Shown here: positions 44,426 to 53,813 of the stretch, piece by piece
How the letters are laid out: each line of letters opens with the position of its first letter
Position numbering within the stretch: the stretch's first letter is position 1
Source of the DNA: Halogeometricum sp. S1BR25-6
Lineage (GTDB): Archaea; Halobacteriota; Halobacteria; Halobacteriales; Haloferacaceae
NCBI RefSeq assembly: GCF_031624495.1
Contig: NZ_JAMQOP010000001.1
Span: forward strand, 558,001 to 622,000
Direction: 5' to 3'
DNA: 64,000 nt
Program-made: the position numbers and the translations under genes
Notes under the pieces: generated by a model
What the model was told of the DNA's origin: nothing
The model's input: the letters and a program-made list of their open reading frames with translations, nothing else
The model's database searches: none

Positions 44426-44445
44426 TTTATAGAATTGCGCAATTC
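44426..44445 (+). promoter_or_regulatory. TATA box followed by palindrome GAATTGCGCAATTC
   Basis: TTTTTATAG (44424-44432) abuts a perfect 14-bp palindrome (44432-44445), 41-55 bp upstream of the rhodanese-MBL start. A dimeric regulator bound here would block TBP/TFB or RNA polymerase, so a repressor operator is likely; the regulator is unknown. Confidence 0.6.
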
Positions 44446-44486
44446 TCACAAGCCTTATTCCGCCGGGAGGCGAATCCCGGGACGAG

Positions 44487-45653
44487 ATGTACGCGAAGAT
44501 ATCCGCTCGCGAACTCGCGGACGCCATCGACCGAGGAGAGGCGGGAACGATACTGGACACGCGCCCGGCGGACAGTTACGAGGCGTGGCGCGTTCCGGGC
44601 GCGGTGAACGTCCCCTTCGGACTGAACGAGACGCTGGACGACGAGCGGGAGTCCGAGATAGCCGACCTCGCCGACGGCGGACCGGTCACCGTCATCTGCG
44701 GGAAGGCCGCCACCTCGTCGACGCTGGCCGCGGAACTCGATGCGGCCGGCTACGAGGACGTGCGGGTCGTGAAGGGAGGGATGCGCGACTGGAACGACCT
44801 GTACGAACGCGCCGAGGTGGCCGTCGGCGGTGAGAACGACGGGGCCGAGGACGGCGACGGCGACGTCGACGTCGTGCAGTTCCAGCGACGCGGCAAGGGC
44901 TGTCTGAGCTACCTCGTGGGGTCCGACGGCGAGGCGGCCGTCGTCGACCCGGCGCGGCACGTCGAGCAGTACGTCGTCGCCGCCGCGGAGCGGGGATGGG
45001 AGATAACGCGCGTCCTCGACACGCACGTGCACGCCGACCACATCTCCGGCGGGCGCGAACTCGCCGACCGACTGGACGTCCCCTACCATCTCGGCGCCCG
45101 CGCGGCGGACCGGGTCGAGTTCGAGTTCGACCCCGTGGAGGACGGCGACGTCGTCCCCGTCGGCGACGTCGACCTGACCGCCCTCGCGGCGCCCGGTCAC
45201 ACCACCGAGATGGTCGCCTACCGCGTCGGCGACGGGGCGGTTCTCACCGGCGACTCCCTGTTCCTCGACTCGGTGGGCCGGACCGAACTGGAGTTCGGCG
45301 AGGAGGGGGCCGAGCGGGGCGCGGAGATGGCGTACGACACGCTCCACGACGTGTTCTCCGAACTGCCGGACGACCTGACGGTCCTCCCCGGCCACGTCAC
45401 CGTCGAGAGCGACGGGCGGTACGCGAACGGGTCGCCCGGCGAACCGGTCGCGGCGTCGCTCGGCGAGGTGACCTCCCGCCTCGACCTCCTCGGACTCGAC
45501 CGCGAGGCGTTCGTCGAGCGCATGGTGGAGAACGTCCCGGAGAAGCCGGCGAACTACGAGACGGTCATCGCCATCAACGCCGGCCGCGAGGAGTACGAGA
45601 ACGACCGGGACGCGGCGCAGTTAGAGACCGGCGCGAACAACTGCGCGGCCTAA
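44487..45653 (+). CDS. Rhodanese + metallo-beta-lactamase fusion (persulfide dioxygenase-like)
   Basis: 388 residues. N-terminal rhodanese domain (about 1-115) with catalytic-loop cysteine C71 in VICGKAATSS. A short acidic linker leads to a metallo-beta-lactamase domain with THVHADHISGG (H180, H182, D184, H185) and further ligands in AAPGHTTEMV, LTGDSLF and VLPGHVT. ETHE1-like persulfide dioxygenases with fused rhodanese oxidise glutathione persulfide or related thiols; haloarchaea would use another low-molecular-weight thiol. Activity is inferred. Its promoter carries a palindrome. Confidence 0.9.
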   Translation: MYAKISARELADAIDRGEAGTILDTRPADSYEAWRVPGAVNVPFGLNETLDDERESEIADLADGGPVTVICGKAATSSTLAAELDAAGYEDVRVVKGGMRDWNDLYERAEVAVGGENDGAEDGDGDVDVVQFQRRGKGCLSYLVGSDGEAAVVDPARHVEQYVVAAAERGWEITRVLDTHVHADHISGGRELADRLDVPYHLGARAADRVEFEFDPVEDGDVVPVGDVDLTALAAPGHTTEMVAYRVGDGAVLTGDSLFLDSVGRTELEFGEEGAERGAEMAYDTLHDVFSELPDDLTVLPGHVTVESDGRYANGSPGEPVAASLGEVTSRLDLLGLDREAFVERMVENVPEKPANYETVIAINAGREEYENDRDAAQLETGANNCAA

Positions 45654-45665
45654 AGTCGAACCGCT

Positions 45666-47654
45666 TCAGGTCTCGAACACGCGCACCTGAAACGGCGCCA
45701 GCGACACCGTCGCCTCGCCCGCTTCGGGGTCGAACTCGGGCGGCGATCCGCGGAGCGACTCGCCGCGTTCCGTCGCGTCGTCCCACTCCCACGGCAGTTC
45801 GTACCCCTCGAACTCCTGCGGACCGAGGTTGGCGACGACGACCACCTGCCCCTCGCTCCCGAGTTCGCGGTCGGCGGTTCGGCAGTAGGCGAACACGCGG
45901 GGCGCGTCCGGGTCGTCGAACGCGTGGTGGGTGTAGAAGAGGTCGGTCTCCCCGCGCTGGAGCGCCTCCGTCGAGGTCCGCAGGTGAATCAGGTCGCGAA
46001 CGCTCGACAGGAGGTCCTCATGGCCCGGGTACTCGCGGCGGTGCCACCGGATGGGGTCCTCCATCTGCCGTTGCCAGTGGCCGTAGTCAAGGTCGTGTAT
46101 CTCCCCGAACTCCTCGCCCGCGAGGAACATCGGCACGCCGACGGACGTGAGGAGGAGGGCGAACGACCCGCGAACCCGGTCGAGCGCCTCCGTGTGGGCG
46201 TCCATCCGCACTCTCGGTCCGGCGGTGGCGACGTCGTCGAGGAGGTACTGGACGTTCTCGACGGAGCCGTCTCCCAACCCCTCCGACTCGACGAGGTCGC
46301 CGAAGAAGAGGTTCATCAACCGCCGCTCGTGCGGTTCGCCGATGTCGTGCGAGGTGAGGTAGTTGACGGCCGTCGAGAGGTCGCCGAACCCGTCCTCGAA
46401 CGCCCGCTCTTGGTCGTCCCACGTCCGGTCGCCCGTCACGAGGGCGCGGACGCGGTCGGTTCGCGTCGCCTCCTCGGGTTCGCTCTCCACGCCGTCGCGG
46501 AGGAACCGACGGGCCTCGTCGCGGTAGTCGAAGTTCCACATCCCGTCGACCACGCTCCGGTCGTCGGGGTTGGCCTCGTCGTCGCGGACGATTTCGGTCC
46601 GTCCCCACGAGTCCTCCGCGACGACGAAGAACGGGCGGTCCGGGAACGCCTCCTCTTGCACCGCCCACGCCCGGTCGCGGAACTCCTGAACGAACGCGCG
46701 GTGGTCCATCCCCTTGAACTCGTCAATCCGGAAGCCGTCGACGTGGTACTCCTCGATCCAGAACGCGGCCATCCGGTGGCAGAACTCCCGTGCGGGGTGG
46801 TAGCCGTCGACGGTCGCCTCGAAGTCGAACCGGCGGCCGCCCCACTGAGGTCGGTCGGGGTCCTCCTCGGGGTCGAGGAAGAACCGGTCGCCCGCCAGCG
46901 TCACCAGCGGCGTCTCCGTCGCGTGGTTCATCACCACGTCCATCAGCACGCGGATGCCGCGCCGGTGGCAGGCTTTGATGAGGAACTTCGCGTCGACGGG
47001 GCCGCCGAAGTCGAGGTCGGGCGCGAAGAAGAAGCGCGTCCCGTATCCCCAGTTGATGCTGACGGGGGCGTCCTGTATCGGCAGCAGTTCGATGGCGTTG
47101 ACGCCCATGTCCGCGAGTCGGTCGAGGTGGTCGGTCAGAAGCGTCTGAAAGTCGCCGTCGGGCACGTCCCGCCGGTACTCGCCGGAGACCGACGCCGCCC
47201 AGCGGAGCGGCAGTTCGTAGACGACCAGTTCCTCGTTCGCCGGGAGCGAACGCTCCTCGTCCTCCTCGCCGTCCGGCGGGACCAGTTCGTCCTCCCAGGA
47301 GAACGGCGGGCGGAACCGCTCGCCGTCCCTGATGCGGAACGCGCCGCGGTGCCCGCGGAAGCGGGTTATCTCCTCGGCGAACGGGTCCGCCGCGACGACC
47401 GGTTCGTCCTCGCCCTCGCGGTGGACGACGAACTCGTACTCGTAGCGCCCGTCCGCGAGGTCGAGGTCGGCGAGGTCGATTCGGTACCACTCGTCCGCGT
47501 CGGAGTCGGCCGAGAGGTCCTCGCGGCGCCACTCGCCGGGGTCGAACCGGTCGCGAGCGAGCACCGGCGCGAACCGCATCTCGACGCGCTCGGCGTCCAG
47601 CGCCGGAACGCGGAGGACGCTGCCCTCTCGAACGTCGGGAAATTCACTGCTCAT
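45666..47654 (-). CDS. GH13 alpha-amylase family glycosidase/branching-type enzyme
   Basis: 662 residues. An N-terminal beta-sandwich (CBM48-like, about 1-110) precedes the TIM barrel. GH13 regions: I DVVMNH (239-244), II GFRIDEFKG with nucleophile D311, III acid/base E347 in VVAEDSWG, IV TSHDIG with H436/D437. The C-terminal domain ends VSLAPFQVRVFET. It could hydrolyse or branch alpha-glucans; region II with ...DEFKG is closest to branching/trehalohydrolase-type enzymes. No signal peptide, so cytoplasmic. Converges on the rhodanese-MBL gene. Confidence 0.88.
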   Translation of the reverse strand: MSSEFPDVREGSVLRVPALDAERVEMRFAPVLARDRFDPGEWRREDLSADSDADEWYRIDLADLDLADGRYEYEFVVHREGEDEPVVAADPFAEEITRFRGHRGAFRIRDGERFRPPFSWEDELVPPDGEEDEERSLPANEELVVYELPLRWAASVSGEYRRDVPDGDFQTLLTDHLDRLADMGVNAIELLPIQDAPVSINWGYGTRFFFAPDLDFGGPVDAKFLIKACHRRGIRVLMDVVMNHATETPLVTLAGDRFFLDPEEDPDRPQWGGRRFDFEATVDGYHPAREFCHRMAAFWIEEYHVDGFRIDEFKGMDHRAFVQEFRDRAWAVQEEAFPDRPFFVVAEDSWGRTEIVRDDEANPDDRSVVDGMWNFDYRDEARRFLRDGVESEPEEATRTDRVRALVTGDRTWDDQERAFEDGFGDLSTAVNYLTSHDIGEPHERRLMNLFFGDLVESEGLGDGSVENVQYLLDDVATAGPRVRMDAHTEALDRVRGSFALLLTSVGVPMFLAGEEFGEIHDLDYGHWQRQMEDPIRWHRREYPGHEDLLSSVRDLIHLRTSTEALQRGETDLFYTHHAFDDPDAPRVFAYCRTADRELGSEGQVVVVANLGPQEFEGYELPWEWDDATERGESLRGSPPEFDPEAGEATVSLAPFQVRVFET

Positions 47655-47905
47655 GTATCCAATCCCTCGTAACTACCCGGAAACGGGGAAAAAGTATGCC
47701 GGCCGACCTGCTCGGCGCAGACGCGCTGAAACCGATTCTAACACGTTCTTTCGGGTCAAACGGCTCGTTGAGCGAGCTAAACTCGTAGTTAAGGATTTTG
47801 ACCGTTCGGATATGTAACTAGTAACTAACAGGTCATATCATGGCGGTTAGGGTATCGGTAACCGCGTCGGGTCGGCCCTCGCGGTTCCCGAAACCAACCC
47901 AACCC

Positions 47906-48832
47906 ATGTCCAACGAATCCTACCCCGCGTCCGCACCCGCAGACGGTGCCGGCCGGTTACACCGCACAGTCTCGGAACACTACGGCCGATTGAGAGACGT
48001 CCTCGTCTACAGTTCGCTCTACCTCGTCGTCATCGCGATGGTCGAGGTGCTGACCGTGATGATGGCGCTCTCGCTTCCGCTGAGTCCCGCGCCCCTCGTC
48101 GTCGGCCTCGTCACGTTCGCCGTCTACGTGGGCGACCGAGTCGCCGACGCGGACACCGACGAACTGTCGAACCCCGAGCAGTCGGCGTTCATGCGCCGAC
48201 ACGCGAAGACGCTCTCGACGCTCTCGGCGGCGGCGTACGGACTGGCGCTCGCTATCTCCATCGTCGGCGGACCGCTCGCCCTGGCCATCACGCTCCTCCC
48301 CGGCGCGTTCTGGGTGCTGTACGCCTCCGATTGGCTCCCCTCCGCGGGTGCGCACTTCAAGCGACTGAAGGACGTACTCGTCGTCAACTCCGCCGTCGTC
48401 GCGGGCGCGTGGGCCATCGCGGTGCTCTTTCTCCCCCTCGCCTTCGCCGACGCCGCGTTCACCCCGACGGCGGCCGTCGTGCTCACGTACTTCTTTGTCG
48501 ACACGTTCGTCAACACGGAGATACCGAACGTCGGCGATAGGGAGGCCGACGCCGCCATCGGCGTCTCGACGCTCCCCGTCGTGTTCGGCGTCGACCGGAC
48601 CCGGCGCATCCTCTACGGCATCGACGCTTTCCTCGTCGCCTTCGTTTCGTGGGCGTTCCTCGACGGACTGCTCTCGGCGGCGCTAACCGCGGGCATCCTC
48701 GTGGGCCTCGCGTACGCCTTCGTGTTGGCCTCGTTCGTCGGCCGGAGCGAGAACTACGGCCGTCTCTCCATCGCCGGCGAGGCGAAACACCTCGTCGTCA
48801 TCGCCGTCGTCCTCGGTATCGCCGTCGTCTGA
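47906..48832 (+). CDS. UbiA family prenyltransferase
   Basis: 308 residues with about eight helices. The Mg-diphosphate motifs are VGDRVADADTD (NDxxD-type first site) and NVGDREADAAIGV (second DxxxD site), so catalysis is plausible. Members attach isoprenoid chains to quinones, heme or archaeal lipids (such as digeranylgeranylglyceryl phosphate synthase); this one is not clearly any of them. Start chosen at MSNESYPASA (47906). Confidence 0.85.
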   Translation: MSNESYPASAPADGAGRLHRTVSEHYGRLRDVLVYSSLYLVVIAMVEVLTVMMALSLPLSPAPLVVGLVTFAVYVGDRVADADTDELSNPEQSAFMRRHAKTLSTLSAAAYGLALAISIVGGPLALAITLLPGAFWVLYASDWLPSAGAHFKRLKDVLVVNSAVVAGAWAIAVLFLPLAFADAAFTPTAAVVLTYFFVDTFVNTEIPNVGDREADAAIGVSTLPVVFGVDRTRRILYGIDAFLVAFVSWAFLDGLLSAALTAGILVGLAYAFVLASFVGRSENYGRLSIAGEAKHLVVIAVVLGIAVV

Positions 48833-48974
48833 GTCCGCCGCGCGTTCGGCCGGACCTCCTTTCTTCGGACTACACTAACACATAAGAATAGTATCAACTC
48901 ACCACCGCTGACGTTCTCTTTTTGACGGATGATTCATATGGGCTGAACGAGTTACGTGCGGTATCGACGTTCCC

Positions 48975-50669
48975 GTGAATCCGCTCGTGGTGATGCTGTT
49001 CGTGTCGGTCGCCGTCGGTTCAGCGGCGGCGATACGGGCGTGGCGGGAGCGACCCGAGCCGGGGGCGACGCCCCTCGTGGCGATGCTGTCGGGTCAGTGC
49101 TGGTGGTCGGCGTGCATCATCTTCAAGCTCCAGGCGGCCGGCATCGCCGAGAAACTGCTCTGGACGCGCCTCGGGTGGCTCGGCGTCGTGGTCATCCCCG
49201 TCGCGTGGCTTCTGTTCGCCCTGGAGTACACCGGCCGCGACCAGTTCGCCCACCCGCGCCACGTCGTCCTCCTCTCGGTCGTGCCGGCGATAACGGTCGT
49301 CCTCGCGGCAACCGGCGACCACCACCAACTACTGTACGTCCAGTCGTACCTGGTCGACGCGAACGGAATCGTACAGGTCCACCAAGGCGGTCACTGGTAC
49401 TGGTTTGTCGCGGGTTACACCTACCTCCTGGGGCTCTCCGGCGTCATCCTGCTCGTCGACCTCCTCGCCAGCGAGTCGGTCACGTTCCGCACGCAGGGGG
49501 TCGCGCTCGTCGTCGGTCTGCTCGCGCCGTGGGTCACCAACGCCCTCTTCATCGCCGGAGCGCTCCCCTCTTCCAGCATCGACCCGACGCCCGTCGCGTT
49601 CTCGCTGTCCGGCGCCATCTACCTCGGCGCGCTCACCCGGTTCCGCCTGATCGGAACGAGTCCGGCCCCGCGAAAGCGCGCTCGGCAGTTCCTCTTCGAC
49701 CGGATGCAGGAGGGGGCCGTCGTCGTCGACGTCAATCACCACGTCGTCGACATCAACGACGTCGGCATCGAAATCCTCGGCGTGGACGCCTGCGAGGCGC
49801 TCGGGTCGCCCGCGAGCGCCGTCATCCCGGAGTACGACCGGTTCCCCGAGGAGGGGGCGCTGTCCGGGTACCTGACCGTCGGCGACGAGGGCGGCGGCCG
49901 CTCGTACGACGTGACGGTGACGCGCATCACCAACGTCCGCGGCGTGCCCATCGGCCGGGTCGTCACGTTCCACGACGTCAGCAGGCACCTGCGTCAACAG
50001 CAGCGACTCGAAGTGCTGAACCGCATCCTCCGGCACAACATCCGCACGGAGACGAACGTCATCCACGGCTACGTCGACCGGTTCGCCGACCACCAAGACG
50101 CCCGCGTCGTCAAGCGCCGAGCGCTCCGAATCGAGGAGATCGGTCGGAAGGGCCGCGAGGCTATCGAACTGTTCGACGAGGGACACGAGGACGCGGAGGC
50201 GAAACCGCTCGCGGACCTGCTCGGACCCTGCGTCGACGGCCTCCGCGAGTCTCACCCCGACGCCGTCGTCGACTACGACCCGCCGGACGAGGATATCGCC
50301 GTCGCGGGACTTCTCAAACCCGTCTTCTCGAACGCCCTCGCCAACGCCGTCGAACACAACCCTTCCGACCGCCCCCGCGTTCAGGTGACGACCCGCGTCG
50401 AGGGTGACCGCGTCCGCGTCTCGGTCGCAGACGACGGTCCCGGTATCGACGACTACGAACTCCGGGCGCTGACGGAGGGCACCGAGAGCGCGCTGGTGCA
50501 CGGGAGCGGTCTCGGACTCTGGATCGTCAAGTGGGGCGCCGAAATCGCGGGCGGGGAGGTCCGCTTCGCCGAGAACGACCCGACCGGGTCGGTCGTCACC
50601 GTCGACGTCCCCCTCCTCGACCGGAGCGCGGACGGTCGAGTCGCCGGGAAGGTGTCCCCGAGAGAGTGA
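48975..50669 (+). CDS. Sensor histidine kinase (7TM sensor, PAS, HATPase)
   Basis: 564 residues from a GTG start. Residues 1-225 have seven hydrophobic helices (7TMR-type N-terminus), then a PAS domain (RMQEGAVVVDVNHHVVDIND). The dimerisation helix with phosphoacceptor His is NRILRHNIRTETNVIHGY. The ATPase domain carries N-box NALANAVEHN, G1 VADDGPGIDD, and G2 GSGLGLWIVK. Signals through a response regulator that is not encoded nearby; stimulus unknown. This domain order is common in haloarchaea. Confidence 0.92.
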   Translation: MNPLVVMLFVSVAVGSAAAIRAWRERPEPGATPLVAMLSGQCWWSACIIFKLQAAGIAEKLLWTRLGWLGVVVIPVAWLLFALEYTGRDQFAHPRHVVLLSVVPAITVVLAATGDHHQLLYVQSYLVDANGIVQVHQGGHWYWFVAGYTYLLGLSGVILLVDLLASESVTFRTQGVALVVGLLAPWVTNALFIAGALPSSSIDPTPVAFSLSGAIYLGALTRFRLIGTSPAPRKRARQFLFDRMQEGAVVVDVNHHVVDINDVGIEILGVDACEALGSPASAVIPEYDRFPEEGALSGYLTVGDEGGGRSYDVTVTRITNVRGVPIGRVVTFHDVSRHLRQQQRLEVLNRILRHNIRTETNVIHGYVDRFADHQDARVVKRRALRIEEIGRKGREAIELFDEGHEDAEAKPLADLLGPCVDGLRESHPDAVVDYDPPDEDIAVAGLLKPVFSNALANAVEHNPSDRPRVQVTTRVEGDRVRVSVADDGPGIDDYELRALTEGTESALVHGSGLGLWIVKWGAEIAGGEVRFAENDPTGSVVTVDVPLLDRSADGRVAGKVSPRE

Positions 50670-50702
50670 ACGGTTATGCCGTCATGCGGCATCCTCAGTG
50701 GT

Positions 50703-51575
50703 ATGCAACCGACCGCGCGGTCGACCGGCCCCGCGCGGCGCCGCAGACGGTTCCGCGCCGCCGCCGAGGGCGTTCGCAGGCGACCGCCGACGCCACCCGC
50801 CCGGCGAGGGGACCCGGAACTGCTGGCGCTCTCGGCTGAGCCGTACGCCGACGCCGCCGAGGCGCACGACCGACTGCGGGCGCTCTGTACGGCCTTCGAG
50901 GTGCGCGGGGATCGCCGGGCGGCGTTCCTCTCGGTGTACGTGCGGATGACGGGCGCCGTCGCAGCGCGTATCCGACGCGGGGCGTTCGAGGACCCCGAGT
51001 GGGTTCACGACTACCTCGTCGCCTTCGCGAACCTCTACCGCGTCGCCGTCCACGACTACGAGTCGGGGAACGTCGCGTCGCTGGCCGACCCGTGGCTGCT
51101 GGCGTTCGACGCCGCCGAACGCGGTGACTCGCTCGTCCTCCAGGACACGGCGCTCGGCGTGAACGCCCACATCAACTACGACCTCTCGCTGGCCGTGGCC
51201 GCCGTCGGCGTCGACCCCGACCGGGCGACCAAGCGCGCCGACCACCGCGCCGTCACCGACGTCATCCGCGACGTCGTCGACGAGACGCAAGACGCGCTGG
51301 CGGCCCGGGACGCCGCCGGACTCCGGGCGCTCGACGAATCCTTCGGACCGTTCGACGAGCGATTCCTCGTGTTCACCATCGACGAGTGTCGCGACAGCGC
51401 CTGGCGGACGGCCGTCGCGCTCCGGTCGCGCTCCCGGGTCCGACGACGGTTGGCGCGCTGGACGAACGCCGTCACCTCGACGGGCGCGGCGCACCTCATC
51501 CGCTCTTCGCGGGCGAACGACCGACTTCACGAGTCGCTCCGGACGCTCGAACGCACCGCTGGCGAGGAGCGTTAA
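50703..51575 (+). CDS. DUF5995 family protein
   Basis: 290 residues. The diagnostic stretch is ALGVNAHINYDLSLAVAAVG, with HDYLVAFANLYRVAVHDYE before it and RSRSRVRRRLARWTN after it. DUF5995 proteins are all-helical and of unknown function. The N-terminal 35 residues are very Arg/Pro-rich (TARSTGPARRRRRFRAAAEG), unlike the acidic rest, so the true start may lie later. The next gene follows after 95 bp. Confidence 0.85.
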   Translation: MQPTARSTGPARRRRRFRAAAEGVRRRPPTPPARRGDPELLALSAEPYADAAEAHDRLRALCTAFEVRGDRRAAFLSVYVRMTGAVAARIRRGAFEDPEWVHDYLVAFANLYRVAVHDYESGNVASLADPWLLAFDAAERGDSLVLQDTALGVNAHINYDLSLAVAAVGVDPDRATKRADHRAVTDVIRDVVDETQDALAARDAAGLRALDESFGPFDERFLVFTIDECRDSAWRTAVALRSRSRVRRRLARWTNAVTSTGAAHLIRSSRANDRLHESLRTLERTAGEER

Positions 51576-51670
51576 CTGCTCTCACAGCGTTCGTCCTCCG
51601 AGACGGTGGGTTCTCGACGGTCCGTGGCCGAGCCGTTGATATGAGTGCGGTGTTATGGTCCGATACTTGA

Positions 51671-52567
51671 ATGTCTGGTTCGGACTCATCCACCCCGTCC
51701 CACTCGAATGCGAAGGAGGCCGGCGAATCCCTCTACGAAGGAACGCTCGACGTGCTGATGCGCGGTATCGGTATCATCATCCCGTTCATCGTCACGCTGT
51801 ACATCCTCAACGTCGCGCTCGAGTTCGTCACGAACGCGCTCCGCCCAGTTATCGACCTGTTGCAGTGGCTCGGCGTCATCTCGTTCATCAAGAGCGCCGG
51901 ATTCATCCAGCTACTCATCGAGCTGGAGCTTTACTCGGTCGTCATCGACTTCTTCACCGAACTGATCGCGGTTCTGGTCCTCCTCGGTGTCATCGTCGTC
52001 GTCGGCTCCGTCGGTCGAAATCACTACGGCGAGCAGGTCATCAGCTTCGTCGACCTCGCTATCTCCTCCATCCCCGGTCTCGGGACCGTCTACAAGAGTT
52101 TCCGGCGGATGGGCGACGTGATGCTCGACCAAGAGGCGGAGAACTTCCAGGAGATAAAGCTCGTCCAACTGCTCGGCGACGACGTCTACGTCATCGGCTT
52201 CGAGACGGCCCAGTCGCCCACGACGGTCGAGGAGACGACGGGTCACGACGAGATGGTGACGATGTTCGTCCCGCTCGCGCCCAACCCCGTCACCGGCGGT
52301 TTTCTCACCCACGTCCCCCGGAGTCAGGTGTACGACGTCGACATGACCATCGAGGAGGGCGTCCGTAGCATCCTCACGAGCGGCGTCGCCACCGGCGACA
52401 ACAGCCAGCAGAAGACCGAACTGGCGATGGGCGACTTGGAGAAGATAACCGACATCGACAACCTCCAAAACGCCATCGCGCGCGACGAGGAGAACGCCGA
52501 GAGCGGGAGCGAAGACGGTACCGGAGACGGAACCCGCCGAGACGGCCCCGACTCGAACAGTCCGTAA
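51671..52567 (+). CDS. DUF502 family membrane protein
   Basis: 298 residues. Two or three membrane helices (about 30-52 and 94-116, with a re-entrant VVVGSVGRNHYGEQ loop), then the family pattern LAISSIPGLGTVYKSFRRMGDVML, LAPNPVTGGFLTHVPRSQV and a beta-rich soluble domain. A long acidic/disordered tail follows (DGTGDGTRRDGPDSNSP). DUF502 proteins are widespread but uncharacterised. TATA candidate near 51640. Confidence 0.92.
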   Translation: MSGSDSSTPSHSNAKEAGESLYEGTLDVLMRGIGIIIPFIVTLYILNVALEFVTNALRPVIDLLQWLGVISFIKSAGFIQLLIELELYSVVIDFFTELIAVLVLLGVIVVVGSVGRNHYGEQVISFVDLAISSIPGLGTVYKSFRRMGDVMLDQEAENFQEIKLVQLLGDDVYVIGFETAQSPTTVEETTGHDEMVTMFVPLAPNPVTGGFLTHVPRSQVYDVDMTIEEGVRSILTSGVATGDNSQQKTELAMGDLEKITDIDNLQNAIARDEENAESGSEDGTGDGTRRDGPDSNSP

Positions 52568-52622
52568 GCCTGCGGGGTTTCTTTTCACCAACGCCCTTGT
52601 GTGTCGAGTGCCAACTCGAACC

Positions 52623-52796
52623 ATGGGAGTGTTGGATACCGTCCGGGACATGCTGTTCCCAGACACCGAGCGAGGCGTCCGCTACCAGTGTACCGCCTGC
52701 GGCGAGGAGTTCGAAACCGCTCGGGGCGACTGCCCCGCGTGCGGGTCGACGGACGTCAAGGAGGTGGAGGGGTTCGACGTCCGGCCGGACACCTGA
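52623..52796 (+). CDS. Small zinc-ribbon protein
   Basis: 57 residues with a CxxC pair in YQCTACGEEFE and a second in GDCPACGSTDVKEV, the standard rubredoxin-like zinc ribbon. The N-terminus MGVLDTVRDMLFPDTERG is a short amphipathic helix. Such microproteins are numerous in haloarchaea and sometimes affect growth or biofilm; the exact role is unknown. It follows DUF502 by 55 bp on the same strand. Confidence 0.8.
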   Translation: MGVLDTVRDMLFPDTERGVRYQCTACGEEFETARGDCPACGSTDVKEVEGFDVRPDT

Positions 52797-52818
52797 GCCG
52801 ACGGTTTCGAGGCGAACG

Positions 52819-53241
52819 CTACGGAGAATCGTCCGCTGGGTCGGATGCCGGCCGCGTGTATCGCCACGCCCACAGCATCAGGACGCCCTGGAGCGGGAGT
52901 CGCACCCACGCCGCGACGCGGGCGATTCCACGGAACCGGTCGGGGACGACGTCGCCCAGCGTGTCGTTGGTCGCCATGTAGACGTTCGCCGGGAAGACGG
53001 CGAACAGGAGCGCCACGAGGCCCCACGCCGACTGACGGCGCGTCCGTCGCGGGAGGACGCCGACGCCGAGAACCACCTCCGCGACGCCGGAGACGTAGAC
53101 GAGGGCGCGCCGCCGAGGGAACTGCGGCGGAACGACGCGTTCGTACGCCTCCGGCGCGACGAAGTGCATCACGCCGGCGAGGGTGTAGAAGGCGCTCATC
53201 ACGTACAACAGCGGTCGTCGGTATCGAGCGTGTGAACTCAT
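52819..53241 (-). CDS. DoxX-like membrane protein
   Basis: 140 residues with four helices: RPLLYVMSAFYTLAGVMHFV, ALVYVSGVAEVVLGVGVLP, SAWGLVALLFAVFPANVYMA and a C-terminal helix. The pattern PxxFPRRxxLVYVSGVAEVxLG is the DoxX-like subfamily found in many halophiles. Function unknown; DoxX relatives associate with respiratory quinone enzymes or redox defence. Start at 53241 fits the family; the upstream continuation lies antisense to nikR. Confidence 0.85.
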   Translation of the reverse strand: MSSHARYRRPLLYVMSAFYTLAGVMHFVAPEAYERVVPPQFPRRRALVYVSGVAEVVLGVGVLPRRTRRQSAWGLVALLFAVFPANVYMATNDTLGDVVPDRFRGIARVAAWVRLPLQGVLMLWAWRYTRPASDPADDSP

Positions 53242-53357
53242 CCTGGTTCGTCCGGGTATCGGGGCGACCGGGGAAGAGCGTTGTCGAAGGCCGCCGGTCG
53301 GACCGCGTCCCGGCGGTCGAGACCGGACCCGACGGAGACGACCGCCTCGAAAGCCCG

Positions 53358-53786
53358 CTACTTCATGTCCGCGAGCGGTCCGAAATCGTCGACGGGCAGT
53401 ACGGAGTAATCGACCGTCAGCGTGTCCTTCGTCGCTCGAATCTTCCCGACGAACGTGGAGATGTTTTCGAGCGACCCTTCGAGGACGAACAACTCCATAC
53501 AGTGGTGGCCGCCGACGTGACTGTGGAAGTTCGAGGCGACGAGGTCCTCGTGTTCGTGGCGGAGGTGCATCATCTTCTCCTCGACGCTCGTCGTCTCGTA
53601 GTCGAAGACGACCGTGACGACTCCCATCAGTTCGCGACCTTCGAGCTTCTTGTCCTCGAACTCGCCGAGGAGGTTTCGGCTCGCTTCCCGGATCACTTCG
53701 CTTCGGCCCGTGTACCCGTGCTCCTCGGAGAACTCGTCGATTCGCTCGAGCAACTCTTCCGGCATCGACACGCTGACGACGGTCAT
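53358..53786 (-). CDS. nikR: NikR family nickel-responsive regulator
   Basis: 142 residues. N-terminal ribbon-helix-helix ([36 protein letters not shown]) and a C-terminal ACT-like metal domain. The high-affinity nickel ligands are all present: H77, H88, H90 and C96 ([20 protein letters not shown]). It should repress nickel uptake genes; no transporter is adjacent. An imperfect palindrome just upstream suggests autoregulation. Confidence 0.94.
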   Translation of the reverse strand: MTVVSVSMPEELLERIDEFSEEHGYTGRSEVIREASRNLLGEFEDKKLEGRELMGVVTVVFDYETTSVEEKMMHLRHEHEDLVASNFHSHVGGHHCMELFVLEGSLENISTFVGKIRATKDTLTVDYSVLPVDDFGPLADMK

Positions 53787-53788
53787 AT

Positions 53789-53813
53789 AACAACTCAGCC
53801 GCGGTCAGCTGTT
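53789..53813 (-). promoter_or_regulatory. Candidate operator before nikR
   Basis: AACAACTCA-GCCGCGG-TCAGCTGTT: 9-bp half-sites match at 7 positions around a 7-bp spacer, right at the start codon and overlapping the TTTAA TATA-like site on the minus strand. This fits autorepression by a dimeric regulator. Confidence 0.5.
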
